Of a stretch of 64,000 nt of DNA, positions 1 through 11,105 are shown piece after piece. The stretch lies in the NCBI GenBank assembly GCA_032768795.1, contig CP136497.1, forward strand, positions 1,056,501-1,120,500, written 5' to 3'. The translations under genes and the position numbers were made by a program. The notes below the pieces were generated by a model. That model did not search any database. It saw only the letters and a program-made list of their open reading frames with translations, and was not told the DNA's origin. Each line of letters starts with the position of its first letter. Position 1 is the stretch's first letter. The DNA comes from Tremella fuciformis (Eukaryota > Basidiomycota > Tremellomycetes > Tremellales > Tremellaceae).

Positions 1-1240
1 CGTAGAAGGGCGCGGCGTCCAACTCACCCATCAAGCCCTCCTTCTCTCCGTCGTCGTCCTCGATCCATTTCTGGATCTTTGGACGAGCACCTCGACAGGC
101 AGCCGCGACTTGATCGTACACGTCTCCCTCCACGCCGATTTTCTCCCCCTCCTTCGCATTGTTCAACATGTCGTTGAGCAGGATTGCCTTGGATTGTACT
201 TTGTCTAGCTCATTGAGCGTTTGAGCAGCGTAATCCGGGGCCTTTTCGGGTTCCTTAGAATCAGCCGTGAACGAATGATGTCTGAATCACGCCAGTTCAC
301 CGCTCCTGCAAGGGCCTTCATGAGCTCTTGTGCGGCAGCAAGGTCTCGTGGTGTGCCCCGGCGGATGAGCTCTTGTAGTTTCTAAACATCAGCAGTAGTT
401 CCAGGGATAGTCGGGTCAAGCATACAGCGCTCTTGGCAGCCCGATCTTCCTCCTCGAGCTCTTGCGGTGATTTGAGATCCTACGCTTGTCAGTATCAAGC
501 CAACTGTCTGTGCTTCGCACTCGCCTCGTTCGGATTAGCCTCTGCCATGGCTCGTGTAGCGTCAAATGCCTTGAAGCGGTAGCCTGTCATTCAGCTTGAT
601 CAAGCAGCATTGTATGTGAGCAGCACGTACCTTTGTAGCTCAAAAGCCGGTGCATATCCCGGATGTGTACGAGATCCTCCTTGTACTTCGAATGAACACA
701 GAGCGTGTTCTTCCACTCGTGTATCATCTAAGGTATGAGCGGCCGCGATATATTCTGGGCACGGATGCTCACCTCAAGGATGCGTCCCATCACTCTACCC
801 GTGACCATTGGCGGTCTTTCTGGAAATCGTCGAACGAGTTCATTCAGAAACTCTTTGGTCGAGATTTGGAGGTGTATCGGATATCCGCAATTCTTGACGA
901 GATGATCCAGACAGGCGAGGGCGAGGAGGGATTGGTTGGGATTGCGAGAGTTGATATGGACCAGTAAAGCATGTGTAGCTTCCCGGGCGCTGAAGGTCAG
1001 CCACGTCTCGACGATGCGATAAAGCAGAGCAGCCGACCTGTTAGCCTTCTTGCGATTAATGAGCTCGGATAGTTCCACGTTGACCGCATAGTTGGGCTCG
1101 GGTAGCGTTGGATCACACGCCTGCTCTGTATGTGTCAGCCGTCCAGTCGCTGCTGAGTGCTTGCATACTGCATCATCCTCCATTGGCGGATGGTCAGAAG
1201 ATCACTCACCAACCAATGCCTGAATGGGCGACTGGCTCAT
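1..1240 (-). CDS. GGA: GGA-type clathrin adaptor (VHS-GAT), C-terminus beyond the window
   Basis: Monomeric Arf-dependent clathrin adaptor that sorts cargo at the trans-Golgi for the endosome/vacuole. The first exon starts at the ATG complementary to 1238-1240 (MSQSPIQALV) and joins, after an intron, to EQACDPTLPEPNYAVN. The VHS domain follows with the family-typical KNCGYPIHLQISTKEF and LNELVRRFPERPP (about 728-960). The GAT domain lies at 1-250 (LLNDMLNNAKEGEKIG, then ARPKIQKWIEDDDGE). Several short introns separate the exons. The hinge and GAE ear would lie left of position 1, so the gene is partial because of the window edge, not broken. It is divergent from the NDUFA9 gene. Family assignment is strong; GGA1 versus GGA2 cannot be decided in basidiomycetes. 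Confidence 0.9.
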
Positions 1241-1601
1241 CCACGGCCGACCCGAGCCGGATGACAACATAGCGGCGGTGCGATCTTTCGATCAAGCCGA
1301 AAGTCCCTGCTGGGATATAGTGGCGGGCCTGCAGAGTATCTCCAAGCCGTCGAGCGTGTCTCGCCCCTCCTCGACGCTTTCTGTGATCCGACGATGTGAG
1401 AAGACGACGGTGAAGCAGTGGACAAAGACGCAGTAACCGGCGGGCGGACCAGGCGGTCTCAGGGCGTGACGTGGGGTGAGAGCGGAATCAAATTCCGCCA
1501 CACTCGCTTTGCACCGGCCTCTCTTGGGCTCTTGGACTCTTGCTATTGAGCTCACTGTCATTCGTCAACGACGAGATCGATAACAAACTCGCTCGACAGC
1601 C
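1241..1601. promoter_or_regulatory. Divergent intergenic region, GGA / NDUFA9
   Basis: About 360 bp between two genes transcribed away from each other, so it should hold both promoters. The stretch 1555-1600 just upstream of the NDUFA9 start is typical 5' leader. No defined binding motif was recognised. Confidence 0.5.
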
Positions 1602-3071
1602 ATGGCGAGCATACGGCTGGGTGCGTTGCTAGCTCACTGACCGTTGCAAGTAGACGTGCTGATTGCATGCAGCTCCCGTTCTACGAGTCCGCGCGGCGTC
1701 TTCGCGGAGCGCAATTGGCTCAAAACGGGTCAGCACCACATGAGAAACGCTTTGTTCAGGCTGACGGGCAGGCCGCGCACGACTTGACCATTCAGCACTC
1801 CCCTTCGAACCCCAATGCGCCTCAGCCCATAATCAAATATGGCCCGCCCACGGGGGGACGATCAGCAGTGTCGGGACATGTAGTGACTGTTTTCGGTTGC
1901 ACGGGGTTCTTGGGTCGATACACTGTGGCCAAGATCGCCAAGCAGGGATCACAGGTCATCGTGCCGTATAGAGATGAGGATGAGAAGAGGCATTTGCGAG
2001 TAATGGGAGATCTGGGTCAGATCGTACCGATGGTGAGTGTTGATGGACTGATCTTGGACCTTGGTATCTGATTCCAGGAATGGGACGCGCGCAATCCCGA
2101 CCAGATTCACGAATGCCTCAAGCACTCCGACACTGTCTACAACCTCGCAGGGAGAGATTACGAGACGAAGAACTTCTCCTTCGACGACATCAATGTCAAG
2201 GCTGCCGGCCTGATTGCCCAAGTGGCCGCCCAATCCAACGTGCCCCGCTTCGTCCATGTTTCTCACTTGAACGCAGCTCCCGACTCCCCCTCCGCTTTCT
2301 ACCGTTCAAAATTCGCAGGAGAGCGTGCAGTGCGGGATGCATTCCCAGAGGCGACCATTGTGCGACCAGCAGGCATGTTCGGAGCTGAGGATTGGCTGTT
2401 GAATGCCATGGCTCGTGAGTCGCATCAGGTTGAACCGGATACAGCTGATCTTGAGAATACCCCATGCTCTACAAGTTCAACCAGGGCCAGACGAAGATTC
2501 TGCCCGTTCATGTGCTCGACGTAGCCTCTGCCCTCAACACCATCCTCAACGCCCCTGTAACCTCCGTCGCCTCCACATTCGCTCTCCCAGGCCCTGCGCT
2601 CCACACCTACAACTCCCTTTTCAACCTCGTTGCTGCTGTAACAATGAAGCCCGTCTCGACAGCACCCGAGGTGCCCAAGGCAGTTGCCCAGTTCATCGCG
2701 AACATTGTCAACAACGCTGTGTGGTGGCCTGTCGTCAGTCCCGACGAGATCGAACGCAAGTTCATCGATGATGCCGGCGTGGACGCCTTCGTAGCACGGG
2801 GAGAGGAGCCGAAACCAAGCGGATGGGACGACGCCGCAGGACCTGCGGCGATGACTGGTATTGATGGCGAGCCCGTGAAGAGCTGGGCGGATCTGGACAT
2901 CTCTCCCGACTACATCGAGGAGCACGCCATCAAATACCTGCGCAGGTACCGAAGCTCGTAAGTTCAGGCTCAGACGACGATTACCGTTGCTGATCATGTA
3001 GCGCCAACTTCGACCGACCCGCCGAGTTGGGCAACCTCAAGCCGCGCAAGCAGTACCACGTCGTCCCATAG
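1602..3071 (+). CDS. NDUFA9: NADH:ubiquinone oxidoreductase 39/40-kDa subunit (NDUFA9-like), mitochondrial
   Basis: Accessory subunit of mitochondrial complex I, an atypical short-chain dehydrogenase fold that binds NADPH at the matrix arm. The Rossmann motif [18 protein letters not shown] is visible near 1880-1930. It is followed by [20 protein letters not shown] and by [20 protein letters not shown], both diagnostic for the family. Splicing from the ATG at 1602 over an intron at 1621-1672 gives [20 protein letters not shown], an Arg/Ser/Ala-rich acid-free sequence that looks like a matrix-targeting presequence. Keeping frame then needs a 31-nt intron at 1729-1759. Later introns start at 2033, 2411 and about 2961. 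A start at ATG 1667 would avoid the tiny intron but lose the presequence. It ends with QYHVVP and TAG at 3069-3071. Confidence 0.92.
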
Positions 3072-3477
3072 AGGGGTATCATGCATGGGAGATTGCTAGA
3101 TCATTCCGGCTTCCAGGGCACATGGGCAGTGCCTGTAACAACCGACTGATGCGCTCGGCCCGCGGGCTATGGGGATGGTGCCGGGCTGACCATCATCGCA
3201 CAGATACTCCTGGACATCAGACGAGTCTAGATGCCTAGACGAGACCTTTGAGACCACCCAGCTAGCGGTTGCTGATGGTGGTCAGCCTCTGATTTAATGT
3301 GGCTTGGAAGGGGAGCCGGCCCGTGCGCATCTGATTGAGCCACAATACCCTGAGGAGCGATGACTATTTTTTCGGCGTCAGCTAATGAGATGGTATAAGG
3401 ACGAGGGTACCCCCGGTCATAGCGCCCCACTCACTTACATTGACAAGCACTGCAGACCCCCAGAAGACCCCTTCAAA
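3072..3477. other. Intergenic, tandem genes
   Basis: About 400 bp between the NDUFA9 stop and the carbonic anhydrase start. Nothing beyond expected 3' UTR and promoter was seen; short open frames on both strands have no coding character. Confidence 0.5.
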
Positions 3478-4481
3478 ATGCAGCCAATGACCCAGTCGTC
3501 GCTGGCGTACCCGGAGATGGTGAGTCGGGCGTCGGGCGGGGCAGATAGGGGCTCACGCGTCAGAAAGAGCTGTTCGATCGGAACGCAGAGTGGTCGAAGG
3601 AGGTGCGCCAACGGGATCCAGGGGTGAGTGCATCCATCATACACCAGTTGAGGCATCCGAGCTGATGCCGCATGTAGTTCTTCCCGCGACACTACCCCGG
3701 CCAGCGTCCCGAGATCATGTGGATTGGGTGTATGTCTTGTCGTGCAGACGGGCCTAAGCGGAGGTGGGAGAGGCTGATTCGCAGGCGCCGATGCCAGAGT
3801 GCCAGAGACGACCATTATGGGGTGCGAGCCCGGGGACATTTTCTGCACGCGTAATATCGGCAAGTGAGTAAAGTCACTGTCTTTGGTTGATTGGGCTCAA
3901 CAGTAGCATGTATCTGCCGAACGACGACAGCGTCAATGGGGTGCTCATGATTGCTCTGCAGAACTTCAAGGTCAAGCATATCGTGGTCACTGTCAGCTCG
4001 CGCCTGGACTTGGAGGGCGATCCGCTGATATGAAAGGGCCACACTAACTGCGTCGGATGCCTTACGGCGCTCAACGTCACCCGGCTGCCACCTGTACCCG
4101 CAACGACACCTCTGCAGCGATACATCCAACCGCTGGTCACACTATGCCGGACGCTCTACACGCCTGACGGCCCCCCCTCGCTGGACATGCTGGTGGAGGT
4201 GAGCAGCCGCACACCCCATTTCAGAGGTAGACTGACGGACGAGGAAAACGTAGTGCAGCAAGTTAAGAATCTCCTGGCCTCGGACGTCATACAGACCGTC
4301 AGTGCTACAAACTTGATGATGCCCCCTGCTGATGCGCAAGGACTGGAAGAGGCGGGGTACTGAGGGCGTCGTTGTCCATGGCTGGGTGTATCACCTTGAA
4401 GACGGCACCATCAGAGACCTCAACATCTCCACGGGTCCTCCTGGCAGCGTCCCCGGCAAGAGACCGGAGCCATTCTTCTAA
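3478..4481 (+). CDS. Beta-class carbonic anhydrase
   Basis: Zinc enzyme that interconverts CO2 and bicarbonate; in basidiomycete yeasts such enzymes support growth at ambient CO2 and CO2 sensing. The exons begin MQPMTQSSLAYPEM and give RNAEWSKEVRQRDPG and the first zinc-site block CADARVPETTIMGCEPGD (Cys plus the Asp-Arg dyad). After an intron ending at about 4038 comes GHTNCVGCLTAL, carrying the His-x2-Cys zinc ligands. The Cys2His site with the Asp-Arg dyad is therefore complete. The last exon ends ISTGPPGSVPGKRPEPFF with TAA at 4479-4481. There are about seven short introns. Length and motif order match fungal Can2/Nce103-type proteins; there is no obvious targeting signal, so it is probably cytosolic. 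Confidence 0.92.
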
Positions 4482-5894
4482 AATCTCTTAAGAACAAGAA
4501 TCGCGTAGAGTCTGTCGTCATCGCCTGCATGCATCTGTATAGCCTACAAGTCCACCCTCAGGGTTTTTGGTTATTTCTCGCTCCGCGCATCGGGACGACC
4601 ATGTAGCCTTGTCAAGGGCGTATCGTCCCGAGCTAGCGTTGAAGAAATTCAAGACATCACCGAGTGGACGACCTTGTCCCTATACATCCAGCCGCCAGCC
4701 GTCTGTGTGTGTCGGGCTGTCGGCAGATGAACTAGACAGGTCTTGGATATCTTTCGAATACAGACTCTGCCCAAGCGACAGAGTAAGCCCCATCGAGTTA
4801 CCCTCTGTCAGGCAGGTGCTGTCGCACCAGCAAGACCTAGCGGGCAATCGCATAACTATTTCCATGAGCGCACTTGTCTTTTCCTGCACCTTTCCCATCC
4901 TGATCCTCGTCGAGTCCGATGCGTAGGTGACGGTCGCGGATCAGAGACCCCGCCTATAGGCAGAACGCACACAGGCCAATGACGAGACCTCGACAAGGTG
5001 TATGGTCCGGCTCGTATCTTCGCCAAGACCCCTTGTGTCAATCTGCCTTGTCCTAGGCGACCGCCCAAGCAGAGGGTGATGCAGCGTGTCCGCTGGCGAC
5101 ATCGAGTCAACCGAGGGGGAGAGGGCGACAGCTATCGATGACTGGAGGATGAAGGACTCAGACCGCTCGGATGAACCGGCACGGTCAAAAGGGAACCCTC
5201 TCCTGGCGTATAGCCTGATCCCGCCATACCTTCCACCTTCTACGCCATCGTCCTCCAAGCAGCCCGACAAGCAGTAGGGTCCGGAAATGCCTTCGACCTT
5301 CTATCCAGGCCGTTCACCGATGTGTCCAGCCGCGCCGCGCCTCCGCAAGACATCTCGTCACTGATACGCAAGGAGCTATCCCGTTTCCTTAAGAACAGGC
5401 CCTTTCGGAGCCCCCAGCGCACAGTGACGAGACCGCCGGCGACACGAGCAGCGACCTTCTCATGGCTAGTAGATTCCCGGAGGCTTCAGACGGTCTGCGG
5501 ATCCCCTTTGACCTGTCGGCGTTGTCTGCGAAGAGAAGCGATGGTTGTTCGCTTTAGGCAAGAGGCAGAGGACGAGATCCGATAGTTGACGAGGTGGGAA
5601 GAGAGGCTCCGGGGACTTTCTCCCACGGTGTGAGAGGAGGCGAGCGGGTCTCTCGCGAGCCGTCTGCCTGTACGTGTACCGCGACGGCGATTCTTGCAGC
5701 TTGGGCAGGTGTAGAAAGGCAACCAAGCAAGAAATTTCTCGGTTTGCCGGGCAGCGAGGGGCGTGGCCCATGGTTTAGGTTACACGTGGCATTGTTCTCG
5801 TCCCCCACTCTGGGTGGGGCGAGGCTCTCCACTCTGCATGTATGCCTGTGCACCGATGAGCAACTGCAATAGACTCGCTGTCAACATATAGAGG
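4482..5894. other. 1.4-kb stretch without a confidently defined gene
   Basis: Only short open frames occur. Two plus-strand stretches look coding-like: 5086-5276 (reading ...SKGNPLLAYSLIPPYLPP), which can be joined by a 36-nt GTAGGG...CAG intron to 5317-5400, and 5395-5552 in another frame (SDETAGDTSSDLL..., ending TAG). They could be exons of one small spliced gene, but I could not make a consistent model and recognise no domain. The rest shows nothing. Confidence 0.3.
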
Positions 5895-6687
5895 ATGTCT
5901 GCATCACCCTCGAGGCCCAAATCAGATGTCAAAGTTGCAGCTACGGTCGACGAAGTACAAGCTTGCTACGATGTGCGGGTGGAAGGTGAGCGAGTGCACC
6001 CTTCGATCGCCTCTGCTAACAAGCAGTCTTTGTCGTCGAGCAGGTGAGTTCAAATGGCAAAGCCCACTCTCGTGCGCGATCCGGCCTGATAGATGCAGGG
6101 ATTTCCACATGATACCGAGATAGACGAGTGAGCTGCTCCCATAAATGCAAGGACTCAAATCTCAAGTCAGTCTCGATCCTCTGTCGGTCCACTTCCTGCT
6201 GTACGTGTCCGAGCCATCGCCGCCTACAGTCTCGACATCGTCCATCATGCCCTCCTCATCGGATCATAGGAGTACGGCCATGAAGCCGGTAGGAACCGTA
6301 CGCTATACAGGCAGCAAGGGCAAGGTGTCGCGATTGGCTATCCTCAAAGCATATCGTGGGAAGGGATACAGCAACCAGCTAATGCACGCTGTCGACGACT
6401 ACGTTCGCAAGCATGGCGAGGGACCTGAAGAGGAGGTGGCGGAAGTCAGAACCATCAAGTTGCAACTGAACGCACAGGTGAGTATTTACTGGGCTTAGCT
6501 AGCCCGCATCGGAACGCGCTCACAGTGTAGATGCAGGTCATCCCGTTCTATGAAAAGCTGGGTTGGCACCGAGAAGGCGATGTATTCGACGAAGAAGGAG
6601 GTGAGAGGAGAGATCACAGCGGCTTGGGAGATCATCAACTGATGTCTAGCACCCCACATGCGTATGGTGAAGGATCTCCAATTATAG
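5895..6687 (+). CDS. GNAT-family N-acetyltransferase
   Basis: GCN5-related acetyltransferase using acetyl-CoA; the substrate is unknown. It starts MSASPRPKSDVKVAATVDEV; the next exons give VFVVEQGFPHDTEIDDLDPL, the usual start of small ElaA/YjcF-like GNATs. The acetyl-CoA loop is in VSRLAILKAYRGKGYSNQLM (about 6328-6390), with R-G-K-G-Y matching the Q/RxxGxG/A signature. The C-terminal motif VIPFYEKLGWHREGDVFDEE is the usual FYEKLGF block. It ends PHMRMVKDLQL, TAG 6685-6687. Introns start at about 5981, 6051, 6126, 6479 and 6600. The family is certain; function is not. Confidence 0.85.
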
Positions 6688-6879
6688 TGATTTCGACCCA
6701 CTCTGCGCTACGTTGTGAGATTACAGAATCATCAGCCCTTGCTGGTCTCTCAGAGCTCGACGGCTCACTTAGCCGCCACTAGAAGGACTCTTTGGGTGAA
6801 AACACACCCACGGTCTATACACATCGGTGCAAGTATATATACAGATGTACGGGCACATGTGTGGTCTCTGATACCGGAT

Positions 6880-7748
6880 CTACAGCTTTCTCCCGGCCGC
6901 CTTGTCCTTCTTCGCAGCGGCTTCTTTGGCAGCCTCTGCGGTCTCATCAGCCAGGCTTAGCGTCAAGCTTCCAACGACTCACCTTCGGCTTCTGCTTTTC
7001 GTTGAGCCTCAGCTGCTTCTCGCCTACGACGGACCTCTTGTAATCTCGCCAGGTCAGACTTGGCTTCCTGGGTTTTGCCTTAAAATATGAGCCAACCCTC
7101 TCTATACGGTGTTGATATCAACACGCTCACCTTGAGCATGAAGCTTCTGGTATCGTTCGGCCGCTGCTTTCTTCTCGGCCGCCTCCCTCGATGATCAGCA
7201 TCCGTCGCGCGCTCACAAGTCCCACTGGCTCACCTTTCTTTGCGTGACAGTTCAGGAGGAGCGGCCTGCTTCGCCTTTGCCTTCTCCGCCTGCCGCTTGA
7301 CAGCCGCCTTTTGGGGGTTTAAAAGCTCATCATCCTCCTCGTCCTCTTCTTCACTTCCACTAGCTTCTTTCTGCGGTGCTGGAGCCTTCTTCTGCGCCTG
7401 GGCCTTCTTCATCGCTTTGCGCTCGGCGCGGCTCATCTCTGGCTCTTCCTGTTCCACTGAGACGGTGTTGCCGAGTTTGAGATTCAAGGCCGCCATTTCA
7501 GGTGTGAGAGCCGCCACCGGCCCAGAAGGCTCGTCGTCCTCATCCTCCTCGGAAGACTCTTCTTCGGATGATTCTTCTTCCTCGGCGGCGATCTGACGCA
7601 TACGAGGGTCCACATCTCGTGAGAAGTGTCGCCCGCCCCCTCTGGTCACCTTGAACTTGCTAGGTCATCAGCGAAAGGCCCGGACCAATTTTGAACGGCC
7701 AGGAGCTCACCCTCGACCCCGAGAAGACACACCGCCACCGCGACCCAT
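6880..7748 (-). CDS. PDAP1: PDAP1-like casein-kinase-substrate phosphoprotein (28-kDa heat- and acid-stable phosphoprotein family)
   Basis: Small, highly charged, probably disordered protein. The family is known as PDGF-associated protein in animals; its molecular role in fungi is unclear. Exon 1 codes MGRGGGVSSRGRG and splices to KFKVTRGGGRHFSRD; acidic Ser/Glu runs (EEESSEEESSEEDEDDE) are likely casein kinase 2 sites. The conserved PDAP1 domain follows: PPELSRKER, then REAAEKKAAAERYQKLHAQ and GKTQEAKSDLARLQEVRRRR. It ends KDKAAGRKL with the stop at 6880-6882. About four introns. Convergent with the GNAT gene on the left and divergent from the gene at 7980. Confidence 0.85.
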
Positions 7749-7979
7749 GACTGATAAGGGTGGAGATGAGGGTGAAAGTGTGAGTGTTGTGCTGTTGGTA
7801 CCGCCTAAGGGCTGCTTGATGCTAGGATATAGGCGAGACGACAGAACAACGTTGAAAGAGATGTGAACGGATCCGACGGATGATGTCCAACGTCAGAGAC
7901 AACTTTTTTTCGCCCAATGACCGGATCTTGTTTTCAACCTCCCTTCCATTCATGACACGCCGTCAACCCGTGTCGTTTG

Positions 7980-9009
7980 ATGTCTGCGTCGAGTCGGGCA
8001 GCCTCCTCCCCGCCTGACTCGGAGTACGGCTCCGGCTCTGAACACAACGACGAAGCGCGGTCTACGAAGCGCCAATTTTCCAACTACACAGGACTCGTAC
8101 GTGATCTAGGGGCGAAATCTCGCGGTGGGCTCGCCGCCCATTTGGCGCAACGAAGCGAATCGTCTCTTCAGCAAGACGACGACGCCGACGAGGGCGAGCA
8201 ACAGCACTCGTCCGATTATGCGTCAGCGCAAGAGTCCATCGAGGCTCCTCAGCAGCGCAAACGCCGGCGGCCACGTCTCCCAAAATCGGACAGTCTAGAC
8301 GACTATTCTACGAGGTGGCCACTGCATCCGAGCGAGCTGAGCGATGATGATCCGACACTCGCCGAGGCTGTCACCGACTTCGCATCCGCTTGCATACGAC
8401 AACATGGCCTGAGGTTGCCTCATGCTCCGGCTCTCGAAGAGGGAGAAGATCCTGTATTGCCCCCGGGATTCGAGACAAGAGTGATCGAGTCCGTGAACAC
8501 GATATTGATCCGCCTGGCGGCCGCCCAAGCGCCACTATCTCGCTCCCAGCGTCTAATTGGCCCCCCACTTGCTCTCAGGACTGTTCTCGAGATCGCAGCA
8601 CAGGACTGTGGCTGCTCAGAGTCAGTCCTATGCCCTCGATTCGGAGCGTTGCTGATGTGTGGATATGCGATCGACCAGGTCAGTGACCGTTTGCGACCAC
8701 GTCTCACGCAAGATCAGGACCTTTCGCGTGAGCGTCAACCTTCCTGACCGAGCGGCACTGATAGGTGACAGTCCTGTTACATCGCAGGAAGCTAAGAGAC
8801 GCAGCGGCGACTGCTCAAAAGGCCAGTGGCTCGGCCGCGATTCTATACGCCCCGATCAGACCTTTGGTTGGGAAAAAAGCTCATCAGAGCGCCGCAGGTA
8901 TGTCTATGCCCCTCCGAGGAGTACGAGCTTGCTCACACTAGTAGAGTTAGCGCGCCGAGCAGAGAAAAGAGCTGCCAAGCTTGCGCGCAAGACACAAGAG
9001 GACGCTTGA
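7980..9009 (+). CDS. Uncharacterised nuclear-type protein (possible Rrn9-like RNA polymerase I factor)
   Basis: Starts MSASSRAASSPPDSEYGSGS; the first ~110 residues are disordered, acidic and Ser-rich, with a basic patch QQRKRRRPRLPKSD that may be a nuclear localisation signal. It is followed by a folded segment beginning RWPLHPSELSDDDPTLAEAV and containing helices such as ESVNTILIRLAAAQA. Introns at about 8681-8764 and 8900-8946 join to a basic C-terminal helix RRAEKRAAKLARKTQEDA, TGA 9007-9009. The RWPL-type motif recalls the Rrn9 domain of the Pol I upstream activating factor, but this is a weak impression; no function is claimed. Confidence 0.6.
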
Positions 9010-9141
9010 GGCAAAACGCGATATGTGGCTCATATCGGAAGCCACAAACAATAGCGGTGCATGCAGTGGGGTGTCGTTACTCAGCGAGGAACATTCGACA
9101 TATCGTGCCTCCTTGTGAGGCTACAGATATTCCTGTGGCGA
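9010..9141. other. Short convergent intergenic region
   Basis: The two flanking genes end here from opposite strands; only 3' UTRs are expected. Confidence 0.4.
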
Positions 9142-10534
9142 TCAGAGCGGATGCTCTGTCAGTCTCTCGCCGCATCTCAAGAACTCGGCCCGGATCCGCC
9201 AGTTGTCGAACCCGATGACTCTTTTAATCTGCTTGGCTGCAAAGTCCCTCGCTGCCCGGTCGATCTCGCTCTGTGATGGTTCACGAACGTCCGCCACCGT
9301 CTTGCCCTTGGATCCATGCTGCACAGGTCGCAGCATATGAGCGGCATTGGTATACAACATTGGCATTCGTGGCTTGCGGGGACGAACGATGACTCCGATA
9401 GGGGCGTAATTACGTTGAGCCGGCACAAGGCCTGAAGTAAGAGCGAATGCTCGACCCGTGGTGACGAACTTTGGCGCTTCCGGACCTCCGTCAAAGATAT
9501 TCGAAGACGCCTGATCATGATCGAAGAATGTCGGCGCATCCCCAGCAAGAGGCTGGAATGAGTCGCCCCACTCTGGCCTGATCTCGTGTCGCAAATCCTG
9601 CATGGACAAGGCTGGCGGAGAGGACGAGCCCGACCGGGAGCGTTTCCGCCTCATGGGCGCTGCTGTGGACCGCATGTACGGACGAACTGGTCGATCGAGG
9701 TCCACGGCCGTGCACAGCTCTGGTAATGGCTTCGTAGGCCGTCGGGGGACCCCAGCTGGCGTGATTTGCGGTCTTAGTCTTTGCACTGTCCATGGCTTGA
9801 GGTGCGTGCTTTCTGCGTGAGCGCGCATGGAAATCGTGGACTTGGTTTCGTAATGGCAACCTGCTTTCATGAGTGCATGTCGTGGCGTGAACGCATAGTT
9901 CCCGTACCTTGAAATGGACAGACTGCGTCGGCGAAAGAAGCAAGGTGAACTTCGGCGACATGTCTTGCGAGCATTTGCGTCGAATACAGTCCGTCTTGTT
10001 CGCACTCGTGCCAGCCGCATACAATATGAGGGAAGCCGCCCTGTCCAGATCAGACGGCCAACACGGGATTGGCATGTTGGGGCTTACCTTGCGGCGGGCG
10101 TGGGCAAGATCGTGGGCGTAATGCCTGATCAGATGCTTCTTGAACACGTTGAAGCTGCATAGTAGAGCATCGCAGTCACGCCACGGGCATTGTATGCGGC
10201 GCAGGCAGCCCCGCCCCCTGTCGAGGAGTTCGTGGAACGGCAAGTCGGTTGCCGGCGATGAGAACGAGGACGACGATGAAGCCGCTGCTGAAGGCACGAC
10301 CGGGCGACGAGGCGAAGCGGCGAGTGTTACCTTTGCTTTCGGCTGATTGGATGCATGAAGATGTACGCTTCGGGGCGGGTCGACAATGACAATGTCATCC
10401 TCATCATCAATGATGATTGGTCGGTGTCTGGTCAATCCACCTTGGATGTTGTCTTGTAAGAACAAAGTGGACGTCGAAGGTGGAGGTAGTCCACCACCGA
10501 CCGGGGAAAGCGTCACGGGACGACTCGCCGACAT
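9142..10534 (-). CDS. C2H2 zinc-finger protein with three fingers, probable transcription factor
   Basis: Reads MSASRPVTLSPVGGG from the ATG complementary to 10532-10534. After a disordered N-terminus with an acidic IIIDDEDDIVIVDPPRS segment, three C2H2 fingers follow: CPWRDCDALLCSFNVFKKHL (finger 1, completed by IRHYAH), then CGWHECEQDGLYSTQMLARH, then CPFQAGCHYETKSTISMRAH. Introns sit between fingers 1 and 2 and inside finger 3 (GTAAGC near 10095, GTACGG near 9909), and splicing is needed to complete fingers 2 and 3. The ~200-residue tail contains a basic RRKRSRSGSSSPPAL segment and a conserved-looking end (QIKRVIGFDNWRIRAEFLRC). No named orthologue was recognised. Confidence 0.75.
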
Positions 10535-11105
10535 TGAGAAATCTCAAGGCTCGAGTCGGTACATCCGGTCTGAATCACGTAATTGTCACCGGCCCCTACT
10601 CTCACCGTCAAAAGGAGATCTCTGTTAGAGACATTGGGTGTGCAGCAAGAGGACAAGGTGACCCGCGGTCCGTCTGGCCACCAGGACACCTGAGTTGTCA
10701 GGCTTCCGTGCGGCGTTGTGCTCGATGAATGGCCGACTGGGCGGGACGTGATGGCCGAGCGGCGAGGGTCAAGCGGCAAGCGATGTCAGGCAAGAAGATG
10801 CTGCTTCAGAGTCGAGAGACAGCGCCAAAAACAGAGACCAAGTGAGCAAGTGATGACTAGACTCGAAGACCTTGGTTCTGGGCCATTGGAATTTCCTTTT
10901 TGAGTTAGACTGAAACCCAGACAGCACACAGACCTCCTTGTCATCACTCCCTTGGCATTACAAATTCCTCATCTCTTGGTTACCTGATGACTCTTGTAAT
11001 CTCAGAAAAATGATGGGTAACGCTGCTTCGCGTTTCTTTGGGGCCACCTCGCCCACAGTCTATGCCAGGCATCATAAGGGATCGCTATGTCAACTATGCA
11101 AGCGC
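10535..11105. promoter_or_regulatory. Intergenic: promoter of the zinc-finger gene, 3' side of MON1
   Basis: About 570 bp lying upstream of the zinc-finger gene and downstream of MON1, both on the minus strand. No gene was supported; the plus-strand open frame around 11,010-11,208 is the complement of MON1's last exon. Confidence 0.5.
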
